NCBI GenBank assembly: GCA_938048505.1 | Contig: CALIUX010000035.1 | Coordinates: 1 to 11,947 of the forward strand | Direction of reading: 5' to 3' | Length of the DNA stretch: 11,947 bases | Source: an uncultured Pseudomonadales bacterium | GTDB taxonomy: Bacteria > Pseudomonadota > Gammaproteobacteria > Pseudomonadales > Cellvibrionaceae | Shown: positions 1 through 7,733 of the stretch, one piece after another | Numbering within the stretch: position 1 is the stretch's first letter | How the letters are laid out: each line of letters opens with the position of its first letter | Position numbers and translations under genes: made by a program | The notes under the pieces: generated by a model | What the model saw: only the letters and a program-made list of their open reading frames with translations | What the model was told of the DNA's origin: nothing | Databases searched by the model: none

Positions 1-1530
1 CTGCAAATTTACTCGCGTTGGTGCAAGGTAAGTTAAATGGCCACCGCCATCAATACTGAGGTTGTCGGCACATTTGCGCTTAAATTCATCAAACTTTTTA
101 TCATCATCACAATCAACCCAACGTGCAGTATTCACGTTAACAGGCTCATAGATTGCTTCAACCTTGTATTCGTCTTTCAGACGATAAGCAACCACTTCGA
201 ATTGCAGTACACCAACAGCACCTACAACAATATCATTGTTGTTTTGGGGGAAGAAAACCTGCGTACTCCCCTCTTCTGAAAGCTGCTGTAAACCTTTTTG
301 CAATGCCTTGGTTTTGAGCGGATCTTTCAAGCGAATCCGGCGAAAAAGCTCTGGGGCAAAGTGAGGTATACCCGTAAACTTAAGGCCTTCACCCTCACTA
401 AAAGCATCGCCAATTTGAATAGTGCCGTGATTGTGTAAGCCAATAATATCACCTGCCACAGCCTGCTCTACTGCACTCCGATCGCCAGCCAAAAAGGTTA
501 CTGCATCGCTAATTCGAACATCCTTCCCTAATCGAACATGGCGCATTTTCATGCCTTGATCATAACGGCCGGAGCAAACACGCATAAATGCAATGCGATC
601 ACGGTGTTTAGGGTCCATATTCGCTTGAATTTTAAATACAAAGCCACTGAATTTAGGCTCATCGGGCTGCACTTCACGCGTTGCTGCGGGACGAGACAAC
701 GGCTTAGGTGCCCACTCAACAAAACCATCTAGCATTTCACGCACACCAAAATTCCCTAACGCGGTGCCAAAAAAAACAGGGGTCAGCTCGCCTTTCAAGT
801 AAGATTCAATGTCAAATTCATGCGTTGCGCCCCGCACCAACTCAATCTCTTCTCTGGCATCATCAATATAAGGGCCTAAAAGCGCTGCCGCTTCAGGGCT
901 ATCAAGCCCTTTGATTTGAATATCATCCGGAATGGTGTGGCCCTGACCTTGCTGGAAGACATGAATCGTATCAGTGTATAAGTTATATACACCTTTAAAT
1001 TCTTTACCCATCCCTAAAGGCCAATTGATAGGCGCTGCAGCGATTTTAAGAACGTCTTCGACCTCGTCTAGAACCTCAATAGGATCGCGAATATCACGGT
1101 CCATTTTGTTAATGAACGACAAAATGGGTGTGTCACGCAAGCGGCATACTTCCATAAGTTTAATGGTGCGATCCTCAACACCTTTTGCGCCATCGATCAC
1201 CATCAGGACCGAATCAACAGCCGTTAATGTTCGGTAGGTATCTTCAGAGAAATCTTCGTGGCCTGGTGTATCGAGTAAGTTAACGATACGGTCTTTGTAC
1301 GGAAACTGCATCACCGAAGATGTAACCGAAATACCACGCTCTTGCTCCATGGTCATCCAGTCTGACTTAGCATGGGCACCCTTTTTACCCTTAACCGACC
1401 CCGCAACCTGAATAGCCTGCCCCCATAGCAGCAGCTTTTCAGTAATAGTGGTTTTACCGGCATCTGGGTGAGAGATAATGGCGAAGGTTCTTCGCTGCTG
1501 GATTTGTTGAAGAAAATTGGCATCAGCCAT
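1..1530 (-). CDS. prfC: Peptide chain release factor 3 (RF3), C-terminus cut by window edge
   Basis: Translational GTPase that recycles RF1/RF2 from the ribosome after peptide release; cytosolic. Reading from an ATG at 1530, the frame is open for 510 codons to the left edge with no stop. RF3 is usually about 526-529 residues, so only roughly the last 15-20 residues are missing. The GTPase motifs are intact: P-loop SHPDAGKTT (residues 20-28), the switch I threonine region GISVTSS (66-72), DTPGH (87-91) and NKMD (141-144). The phrase [12 protein letters not shown] is typical of RF3 and separates it from EF-G and LepA. The ATG is preceded by TAAGG about 8 bases upstream, a reasonable ribosome-binding site. 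The gene stands alone, with 408 bases separating it from the tRNA-Pro gene on the same strand. The identification is firm; only the C-terminus is unseen. Confidence 0.97.
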   Translation of the reverse strand, partial: MADANFLQQIQQRRTFAIISHPDAGKTTITEKLLLWGQAIQVAGSVKGKKGAHAKSDWMTMEQERGISVTSSVMQFPYKDRIVNLLDTPGHEDFSEDTYRTLTAVDSVLMVIDGAKGVEDRTIKLMEVCRLRDTPILSFINKMDRDIRDPIEVLDEVEDVLKIAAAPINWPLGMGKEFKGVYNLYTDTIHVFQQGQGHTIPDDIQIKGLDSPEAAALLGPYIDDAREEIELVRGATHEFDIESYLKGELTPVFFGTALGNFGVREMLDGFVEWAPKPLSRPAATREVQPDEPKFSGFVFKIQANMDPKHRDRIAFMRVCSGRYDQGMKMRHVRLGKDVRISDAVTFLAGDRSAVEQAVAGDIIGLHNHGTIQIGDAFSEGEGLKFTGIPHFAPELFRRIRLKDPLKTKALQKGLQQLSEEGSTQVFFPQNNNDIVVGAVGVLQFEVVAYRLKDEYKVEAIYEPVNVNTARWVDCDDDKKFDEFKRKCADNLSIDGGGHLTYLAPTRVNLQ

Positions 1531-1938
1531 AACGTATACCTTAGCTTGTACAGCAACCTATACAAATTTACAAAATGGGCTATTGGGTGTTCTGTAAACA
1601 CCCCAAATATCAAAACGGCGGGCATTGTACCTAATTGAAGCGCTTTATACTCTGATAAAGTAAAATAAGGCCTTAATAAAGTATGCTTAGGCAGGTGATG
1701 TAAGTGCGTAAGTGCTATGGGTAGTACACCGGGCTAAGAATTCCATTCAAACGAGCTCACAAGAACCGAAATCTATCAAGCGGATCATTCTTTGGCCATT
1801 TAAAGAGCTGGTGTCATATTGACTGAGTCGATAATCGACGGCAATTTCAGCTAGATATTGAGCGGACTATGGGGAGTCGTGCTAAATCAAATAAAATTTT
1901 TCTATGCTGAACGATACTAACCAGAAAGGTACATGAAA
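1531..1938. other. Non-coding gap between tRNA-Pro and prfC
   Basis: I see no convincing gene here. It should hold the prfC promoter and 5' leader and the 3' processing and termination region of the tRNA, but I could not pick a promoter with confidence. Small elements visible are a hairpin at 1585-1603, a tandem 8-base repeat GTAAGTGC near 1700, and a short palindrome GTCGAT-A-ATCGAC at 1827-1839. A minus-strand T-rich run lies shortly beyond the tRNA 3' end (about 1895-1905) but has no obvious stem before it. I found no second copy of the tRNA 3' end, so there is no sign of an integrated element. Confidence 0.5.
1585..1603 (-). promoter_or_regulatory. Short hairpin in the prfC 5' leader
   Basis: GGGTGTT (1585-1591) and AACACCC (1597-1603) form a perfect 7-bp stem with a 5-base loop. 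It lies 55 bases before the prfC start codon on the transcribed strand. No T-tract follows on the minus strand, so it does not look like a terminator. A role is not established. Confidence 0.35.
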
Positions 1939-2015
1939 TGGTCGGGACGGCAGGATTTGAACCTACGACCACCACACCCCCAGTGTGGTGCGCTACCAGA
2001 CTGCGCTACGCCCCG
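1939..2015 (-). tRNA. proL-like: tRNA-Pro (anticodon GGG), CCA encoded
   Basis: The reverse complement folds into a complete 77-base cloverleaf. The acceptor stem CGGGGCG pairs with CGTCCCG (one G-U). The D stem is GCGC/GCGC. The anticodon stem CCACA/TGTGG carries the loop CTGGGGG, giving anticodon GGG, and the T loop is TTCAAAT. The 3' CCA is encoded at 1939-1941. A first base C1 paired with G72 is characteristic of bacterial tRNA-Pro. GGG reads the CCC and CCU proline codons. It lies downstream of ihfA on the same strand, an arrangement I recall from Pseudomonas-type genomes. Confidence 0.97.
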
Positions 2016-2086
2016 ATAAGACATTAAGCAAGAAAACTTAATGATATGGATGAAGGAATAAAATCAACTGCTTCAACCGGAGCGTC

Positions 2087-2114
2087 ATATTACTCCAATT
2101 GCTTGAATTTGCAA
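2087..2114 (-). promoter_or_regulatory. Candidate sigma70 promoter for tRNA-Pro
   Basis: On the minus strand a -35-like TTGCAA (2109-2114) is separated by 16 bases from a -10-like TAATAT (2087-2092). A GC-rich stretch GACGCTCCGG follows; such discriminators are common at stringently controlled stable-RNA promoters. Transcription would start near 2080, leaving a leader of about 65 bases before the tRNA. The -35 element overlaps the inverted repeat at 2097-2120. Matches are 4 of 6 for the -10, so this is a candidate only. Confidence 0.4.
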
Positions 2115-2120
2115 GCAATT
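2097..2120. repeat. 9-bp inverted repeat downstream of ihfA
   Basis: AATTGCTTG (2097-2105) and CAAGCAATT (2112-2120) are perfect complements around a 6-base spacer. The element begins 27 bases after the ihfA stop codon on the transcribed strand. It could be the ihfA transcript end, but there is no T-tract after the stem on the minus strand. It could instead be a protein-binding site over the tRNA promoter. Confidence 0.45.
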
Positions 2121-2146
2121 TAAAGATTGAAGCGGTGCTCTTTTAT

Positions 2147-2482
2147 TTAGATACCATTTGATAAGTCGCCGCTTTGTGGCTGATCGATGTTTTGGTTTTG
2201 ATCGATACGATCACGTAGTTTGCGGCCTGCTTTAAACGTAACAACCCTGCGCGCTTCTATATCGAATGATTCACCGGTTTTAGGGTTTCTACCCGGTCTG
2301 GAGCTTTTGTCACGCAGCTCAAAATTACCAAAGCTTGATAATTTGACCTGCTCACCTGACTCTAATGCGGCAACGATTTCATCAAAGAAACAATCGACAA
2401 CGTCTTTCGATTCCTTGCGACTAAAACCCAAATCTTGCTGTAACTTTTCAGAAAGCTCTAGCTTGGTTAACGAGTGTGCCAT
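2147..2482 (-). CDS. ihfA: Integration host factor alpha subunit (IHF-alpha)
   Basis: Small DNA-bending protein that works as a heterodimer with IHF-beta in transcription, recombination and replication; nucleoid-associated. The 111 residues show the HU/IHF fold. Key features are [12 protein letters not shown] (43-54), the beta-arm [10 protein letters not shown] (62-71) whose Pro67 corresponds to the intercalating Pro65 of E. coli IhfA, and ARRVVTF (77-83). IHF-alpha is usually about 95-100 residues. The extra length here is a polar C-terminal tail after DRID (QNQNIDQ and onward) rich in Asn, Gln and Ser. The ATG has a good ribosome-binding site, GAGG with 6 bases of spacing. It follows pheT on the same strand with a 103-base gap. 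That gap is longer than the tight pheT-ihfA junction I recall in Pseudomonas and contains an inverted repeat, so ihfA may also have its own promoter. Confidence 0.97.
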   Translation of the reverse strand: MAHSLTKLELSEKLQQDLGFSRKESKDVVDCFFDEIVAALESGEQVKLSSFGNFELRDKSSRPGRNPKTGESFDIEARRVVTFKAGRKLRDRIDQNQNIDQPQSGDLSNGI

Positions 2483-2524
2483 AAATGATCCTCATCAATG
2501 AAGCCACACCACAATCAGTGCATA

Positions 2525-2577
2525 CCTGCCGCCCCATATCATGCATTTATTAATGCATGCACGTAAGAGCCGGCAGG
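2525..2577. repeat. Nested inverted repeats in the pheT-ihfA gap
   Basis: An inner perfect 8-bp inverted repeat, CATGCATT (2540-2547) and AATGCATG (2552-2559) with a 4-base loop, sits inside an outer 7-bp pair, CCTGCCG (2525-2531) and CGGCAGG (2571-2577). The outer arm reaches to 8 bases before the pheT stop codon at 2586. In RNA this could form a two-tier stem between pheT and ihfA. No T-tract adjoins it, so read-through, processing or attenuation between the genes is open. Confidence 0.5.
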
Positions 2578-2585
2578 GTTGCTTC

Positions 2586-4985
2586 TTAACGTAGACTTGC
2601 ACCATAGCGCTCATTGAGCGTTTTGACAATATTATCAAAGGCTTGCTGAATCACTTCATCTTGAAGGGTTTCACTCAAACGCTGAAACACTAGGCTATAC
2701 GCAAGGCTTTTATGGCCCGATTCAACCCCCTCACCCGCATAGACATCAAATAATGTCACCGCTTTGAGGTCCTCACCCGCAGCAGCGCGAATCGCATCTT
2801 CGATATCAGCTGCCGTAACGTCCTCTTTGACTACAACTGCAAGATCACGATTCACAGCAGGGAATTTGGATAAAGGTGAAAAAGCCGGTATAGCGGCCCC
2901 CAGTACATCATCAAGCAATAGCTCAAAGACAAAAAGGGTTTTGTTAAAGCCTAGCTTTTTAGCTGTTGTAGGGTGAAGGGCGCCCACAAAACCCACCAAT
3001 TTATCATCAAGAAAGACTTGCGCTGTTTGGCCTGGATGCATGTAAGTCGGTGCATTTTGCGCTGCAGCAAAACGGTAAGCGCTTTGATTACCCGTAGCTG
3101 CAAGTAACGCTTCAACATCACCTTTAACATCGTAAAAATCAACATCACGCTTAACTTGCGTCCAACTACTTTCTTCACGCGCACCGTAGAGTAAACCGGC
3201 GATTTTACGCGTTTGCGGGTAGGTTTTTTCAGCGCTAGCATGAGGGTCGTGCGCAAAGACTAAACCACTTTCAAACAGGCGAATGCGCGTTTGCTGGCGA
3301 TTCACATTATGCTGCAATGCTTGAACCAATCCTGGCAGTATACTGGTACGCATTTCAGCCATGTCGGCACTGATGGGGTTTTTCAGCGTAACAACGGATG
3401 CCCCTTCAGCAAAGTAGGCATTCAGCTTTGGCTCAACAAAACTATAGGTGATCGCTTCTTGATAGCCTCTTGTGACTAAACGCGCCGCTAATGTGCGCAA
3501 TGAAACAGTAGACTCTGGCGTGGCAGGCAACTCATCAGCAAATTGAGGGGTACGGGTAGGTAGCTTGTCATAGCCGTATAAGCGAGCAAGCTCTTCAACA
3601 AGATCAGCCTCTATCGCAATATCGAATCGATAACTCGGCGCAATAAACGTCCAATCCAATTCGGTTTCTTGCTCTAACACCAAGCCTAGACCTGTGAGCA
3701 TTCTCACTACATCTTCGTCAGGTAAAGCCAAACCTAATGTTCTGGCTAAACGCTGCTTATTCAGCTTAATCGTAGCAGGCGTTGGCAAATGCTCCTGACT
3801 GACCTGTTCGAATACTGCCCCCACTTCTCCGCCACAAATATCGACGATTAGCTGCGTAGCACGCTCTATTGCTTGATGCTGCAATTGAGGGTCAACGCCT
3901 CGCTCGAAACGGTGTGAAGAATCTGTATGCAGGCCAACATTACGTGCCCGGCCCGCAATGGCTGTTGGCTCAAAGAAAGCAGACTCTAGAAGAATTGCAG
4001 AGGTCTGCTCATTCACAGCAGAGGCCTGACCGCCCATTACACCTGCAAAAGCCAATGCTTGCTCATCATCAGCAATCACTAAAGCGTTGCTAGGCAGTGT
4101 TATGGTTTGTTCATTTAATAAGGCGAGCTTCTCACCTGGCTCGGCCAAACGCACAGTGATACCACCCTGCACTTTTTCCGCATCAAAGGCATGCATTGGC
4201 TGACCTAACTCGATCAAAACATAGTTGGTGACATCAACAATAGGTCCTAAGCTGGCAATGCCTGCACGACGAAGCTTTTCAACCATCCATGTTGGTGTAG
4301 CGGCTTGATTATTAACCTTGTTAATCAGGCGGCCAACATAACGCGGGCACGCGGCTGACGCCTCGAGCGTCACACTACGAACTTCTTGATGCTGCGCAGC
4401 AACGGGGGTAATTTTCAGTGCATGATAATCACAGGTATTCAGCACAGAGACTTCGCGCGCAATGCCTCTTACACTTAAACAGTCGCTACGGTTGGGGGTA
4501 AGATCTAGCTCTAAAATATTGTCATCCAGATCAAGGTATTCACGCAGATCGTGGCCAACTGGCGCCTCACTGGGTAATTCCCAAAGGCCGCTATCATCGT
4601 CACCACACGCCAGCTCGGTTTGGCCGCACAACATCCCAAATGATTCTACGCCACGTAATTTTGCTTTTTTAATTTTAAAGTCGCCGGGCAATTTTGCCCC
4701 AATCGTGGCAAAGGGTATGACTAAGCCTTCGCGTGCGTTGGGTGCACCACAAACCACTTGTTTAATCCCTTCGGCATGCCCTTCAACTTGGCAAACGCGT
4801 AATTTTTCGGCATCTGGATGAGCCGCAACACTCACAATCTTACCCACTACAACACCCGTAAAGGCACCGGCAACAGGTTCGACGGCATCCACTTCTAAAC
4901 CGGCCATGGTCACTTGTGCGACTAACTCTTCTGTATTGATAGAGGGGTTTGCCCACTCTCTCAACCACGCTTCACTTATTTTCAT
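2586..4985 (-). CDS. pheT: Phenylalanyl-tRNA synthetase beta subunit
   Basis: Beta chain of the (alpha-beta)2 enzyme that charges tRNA-Phe; it binds tRNA and edits mischarged Tyr-tRNA-Phe. The 799 residues match the usual full bacterial length. Domains in order: an N-terminal segment (MKISEAWLREW); an EMAP/OB-fold tRNA-binding domain (about 45-150, with HPDAEKLRVCQV and the CGAPN motif); the B3/B4 editing domain (about 210-390, with GPIVDVTNYVLIELGQPMHAFD and SSHRFERGVDP); the B5 domain (about 400-475); a catalytic-like core (about 480-690); and a C-terminal anticodon-binding FDX-ACB domain (about 705-798, starting KFPAVNRDLAVVV). The ATG at 4985 has only a weak AGATAG-type ribosome-binding site, which fits translation following pheS 62 bases upstream. 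No key region is missing. Confidence 0.98.
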   Translation of the reverse strand: MKISEAWLREWANPSINTEELVAQVTMAGLEVDAVEPVAGAFTGVVVGKIVSVAAHPDAEKLRVCQVEGHAEGIKQVVCGAPNAREGLVIPFATIGAKLPGDFKIKKAKLRGVESFGMLCGQTELACGDDDSGLWELPSEAPVGHDLREYLDLDDNILELDLTPNRSDCLSVRGIAREVSVLNTCDYHALKITPVAAQHQEVRSVTLEASAACPRYVGRLINKVNNQAATPTWMVEKLRRAGIASLGPIVDVTNYVLIELGQPMHAFDAEKVQGGITVRLAEPGEKLALLNEQTITLPSNALVIADDEQALAFAGVMGGQASAVNEQTSAILLESAFFEPTAIAGRARNVGLHTDSSHRFERGVDPQLQHQAIERATQLIVDICGGEVGAVFEQVSQEHLPTPATIKLNKQRLARTLGLALPDEDVVRMLTGLGLVLEQETELDWTFIAPSYRFDIAIEADLVEELARLYGYDKLPTRTPQFADELPATPESTVSLRTLAARLVTRGYQEAITYSFVEPKLNAYFAEGASVVTLKNPISADMAEMRTSILPGLVQALQHNVNRQQTRIRLFESGLVFAHDPHASAEKTYPQTRKIAGLLYGAREESSWTQVKRDVDFYDVKGDVEALLAATGNQSAYRFAAAQNAPTYMHPGQTAQVFLDDKLVGFVGALHPTTAKKLGFNKTLFVFELLLDDVLGAAIPAFSPLSKFPAVNRDLAVVVKEDVTAADIEDAIRAAAGEDLKAVTLFDVYAGEGVESGHKSLAYSLVFQRLSETLQDEVIQQAFDNIVKTLNERYGASLR

Positions 4986-5047
4986 AATAACTATCTTTTA
5001 TTCGTAGGCCCGCTTGCGCAGTCATAACTGACTCGGTGCTAAGCTCG

Positions 5048-6090
<1,043 letters not shown>

Positions 6091-6110
6091 AGGTAAATAA
6101 AAGGCGAGAG

Positions 6111-6167
6111 TTTACCTGCAAAGGCCATTTACCTGCAAAGGCCATTTACCTGTAAAGGCCATTTACC
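6111..6167. repeat. 17-bp tandem repeat, three full copies plus a partial, before pheS
   Basis: The plus-strand unit TTTACCTGCAAAGGCCA occurs at 6111-6127 and 6128-6144 identically and at 6145-6161 with one change (C to T). A 6-base partial copy follows at 6162-6167. It fills the middle of the 181-base gap between the GFA gene and pheS, so it lies in the pheS promoter or 5' leader. The near-identity of copies implies recent expansion or conversion, so copy number may vary between strains. Confidence 0.9.
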
Positions 6168-6242
6168 GATAAATAATAGCCTCGTTACGCATAAAGAGCC
6201 GTTTTAGACTGGTTAAGAGTTGTCTCGGCTGAGCAAGCCAGC

Positions 6243-6719
6243 TTAATCTTCAGGCATACCTGGATATTTTGTGGTAGTCAGCCCCTCTTCATACCAGCTC
6301 ACACGCTCGTCCCAAAAAATATTATCTTGAGGTTTACAGCTTGTTGGAGCAGATTCAAGCAAGCCAGCAGGCACAATAAAATAGGGGCCAGACTGCGTAC
6401 GGTAAGGTACAGAAGAGCCGCACTGAGTACAAAAGGCATTGCTGATATGACGGCCTGGTACATCATACCGTTGAATATTCTCACTGCCTGCAACCCATGA
6501 AAGATCAGTATCAGGCAGGAATAAGTTCGCCACATGGGCGCCACCCGAGATCTTCTGGCATTGATGGCAGTGGCAAAAGTGGAACGCTTTGAAATTATCA
6601 ACGCATTCATATTGCACTTCACCACATAGGCAGCTGCCAGTAATATGTGGCTTCTTTAACGAATCGCTATTTTCTAACAAATTATCACTTTCACTACGAC
6701 TACACTGAGTTTCGCTCAT
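6243..6719 (-). CDS. GFA/CENP-V domain zinc-binding protein
   Basis: A 158-residue member of the glutathione-dependent formaldehyde-activating (GFA)-like family, a beta-sandwich fold that binds two zinc ions. The cysteine layout fits the family: Cys30 and Cys32 (GSCLCGEV), Cys49, Cys51 and Cys54 (FCHCHQC), and Cys97 and Cys100 (FCTQCGSSVP). VPAGLL near 116-121 is also typical. Most family members are not proven formaldehyde enzymes, so the substrate is unknown. No signal peptide is seen, so it is probably cytosolic; the first 25 residues are polar and probably disordered. The ATG is preceded by a G-rich stretch rather than a standard ribosome-binding site. It sits 70 bases after the phosphorylase gene on the same strand and may be co-transcribed with it. 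Confidence 0.85.
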   Translation of the reverse strand: MSETQCSRSESDNLLENSDSLKKPHITGSCLCGEVQYECVDNFKAFHFCHCHQCQKISGGAHVANLFLPDTDLSWVAGSENIQRYDVPGRHISNAFCTQCGSSVPYRTQSGPYFIVPAGLLESAPTSCKPQDNIFWDERVSWYEEGLTTTKYPGMPED

Positions 6720-6789
6720 CAGCCACCCCCATCAAAGCATCAACAACAATCATTTCAAGAAGAATCACTTCCAGAAACATCATTTCAGG

Positions 6790-7617
6790 CTACATATCAC
6801 TCAACACATCAACCAACAGTGATTTGACGGTATCGGTTGTCTGATCAAGTACCTGGTGAATATCGGCCAGCGAAATCGGTTCACTCGATAGCCCTGCGGC
6901 CCAGTTTGCCACAATGCATACGGAGGCGTAAGCCAAATCAAGCTCTTTTGCGAGCGCTGCCTCAGGCATAGCTGTCATACCCACCAGGGTATTACCGTCT
7001 CGCTTCAGACGCTGGATTTCCGCAGCAGTTTCAAGGCGAGGGCCTTGCGTACAGGCATAGCATCCTTCAGCTTCTACAGCCAAACCCAAGCGTTTTGCGC
7101 CAGCTAATAGCCATGAACGTGTCTTGTGTTCATAGGGCTGACCAAAATCTATATGATTAATATCATCGGTCAATTGATCAGCATAGGTGTGCTCACGACC
7201 ATAGCTGTAATCGATGAGCTGATCGGGAATCACTATCGCACCTGGCGGGCAGTTTTTGCCTATGCCACCCACGGCATTAATCGCAATAATATTCGTAACA
7301 CCCAGTGATTTTAGTGCCCAAATATTCGCACGGTAATTGATTTTATGCGGAGGCAAGCGATGCTCATGGCCGTGGCGCGGCATAAATACAATAATGGGGC
7401 TGCTTTCATTCTCTGAACTACTTGCACCAGTGAGCACCCCCACCAGAATATCTTCAGCATAGCCGTAGGGCGTTTCGATCCGCTGGCGAGAAGGCACCAC
7501 ATTTTGATCATCCAAACACTTCAAAGGCCCAAAATCACCAAACCCCGACCCACCAATAATGCCAATGATCTGGCGCTTAGATGTATTTTGATTTTGATGC
7601 AGGCGCTTTTTGGGCAT
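6790..7617 (-). CDS. mtnP: S-methyl-5'-thioinosine / methylthioadenosine phosphorylase family
   Basis: Purine-nucleoside phosphorylase family II enzyme that splits a methylthio-nucleoside with phosphate, feeding purine and methionine salvage from polyamine synthesis; cytosolic. The 275 residues contain GGSGF (22-26), RHGHEHRLPPHKINYRAN (81-98), NAVGGI (114-119), QGPRLET (191-197) and VGMTAMPEA (212-220), all family hallmarks. Where human MTA phosphorylase has the Asp-x-Asp pair that reads the 6-amino group of adenine (D220/D222), this protein has N238-W-A240. Asn there is what 6-oxopurine enzymes use, so methylthioinosine, as for Pseudomonas aeruginosa PA3004, is the more likely substrate. 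That is inference. A basic, Gln/Asn-rich N-terminus of about 15 residues precedes the fold, with no later in-frame start. AAAGGAA lies about 12 bases before the ATG, behind a hairpin. Confidence 0.92.
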   Translation of the reverse strand: MPKKRLHQNQNTSKRQIIGIIGGSGFGDFGPLKCLDDQNVVPSRQRIETPYGYAEDILVGVLTGASSSENESSPIIVFMPRHGHEHRLPPHKINYRANIWALKSLGVTNIIAINAVGGIGKNCPPGAIVIPDQLIDYSYGREHTYADQLTDDINHIDFGQPYEHKTRSWLLAGAKRLGLAVEAEGCYACTQGPRLETAAEIQRLKRDGNTLVGMTAMPEAALAKELDLAYASVCIVANWAAGLSSEPISLADIHQVLDQTTDTVKSLLVDVLSDM

Positions 7618-7636
7618 AGTGCTTTAATTTCCTTTG

Positions 7637-7670
7637 GTTCAGCCAGCGTACAATGCACGCTCGACTGAAC
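7637..7670 (-). promoter_or_regulatory. Bulged 13-bp hairpin just upstream of the mtnP ribosome-binding site
   Basis: On the minus strand GTTCAGTCGAGCGT pairs with ACGCTGGCTGAAC: 13 pairs including one G-U, one bulged G, and a 7-base loop. The stem ends one base before AAAGGAA, the likely ribosome-binding site of the phosphorylase gene. No T-tract follows, so an intrinsic terminator for the upstream helicase gene is not supported. It may set transcript stability or translation, or be an mRNA processing site. Confidence 0.5.
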
Positions 7671-7733
7671 AAGCTATTCAGATCGTAGCATACAGCTACT
7701 TTCAATAAGAGTTATCAGCTAAAGCTAAGGAGG

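Noticed and set aside
1353..1625. 90-codon minus-strand open frame over the prfC start
   Set aside because: Overlaps the conserved P-loop region of RF3 in another frame and resembles no protein family.
1531..1938. Integrative element scar at the tRNA-Pro 3' end
   Set aside because: No direct repeat of the tRNA 3' end and no integrase or phage-like gene is present; prfC follows directly.
4462..4821. 119-codon plus-strand open frame
   Set aside because: Antisense to the tRNA-binding domain of pheT, with low-complexity Ser/Arg/Pro content typical of a shadow frame.
6720..6789. Short repeats of ATCATTTCA between the GFA and phosphorylase genes
   Set aside because: Only two imperfect copies in a low-complexity stretch; no CRISPR-like or operator-like regularity.
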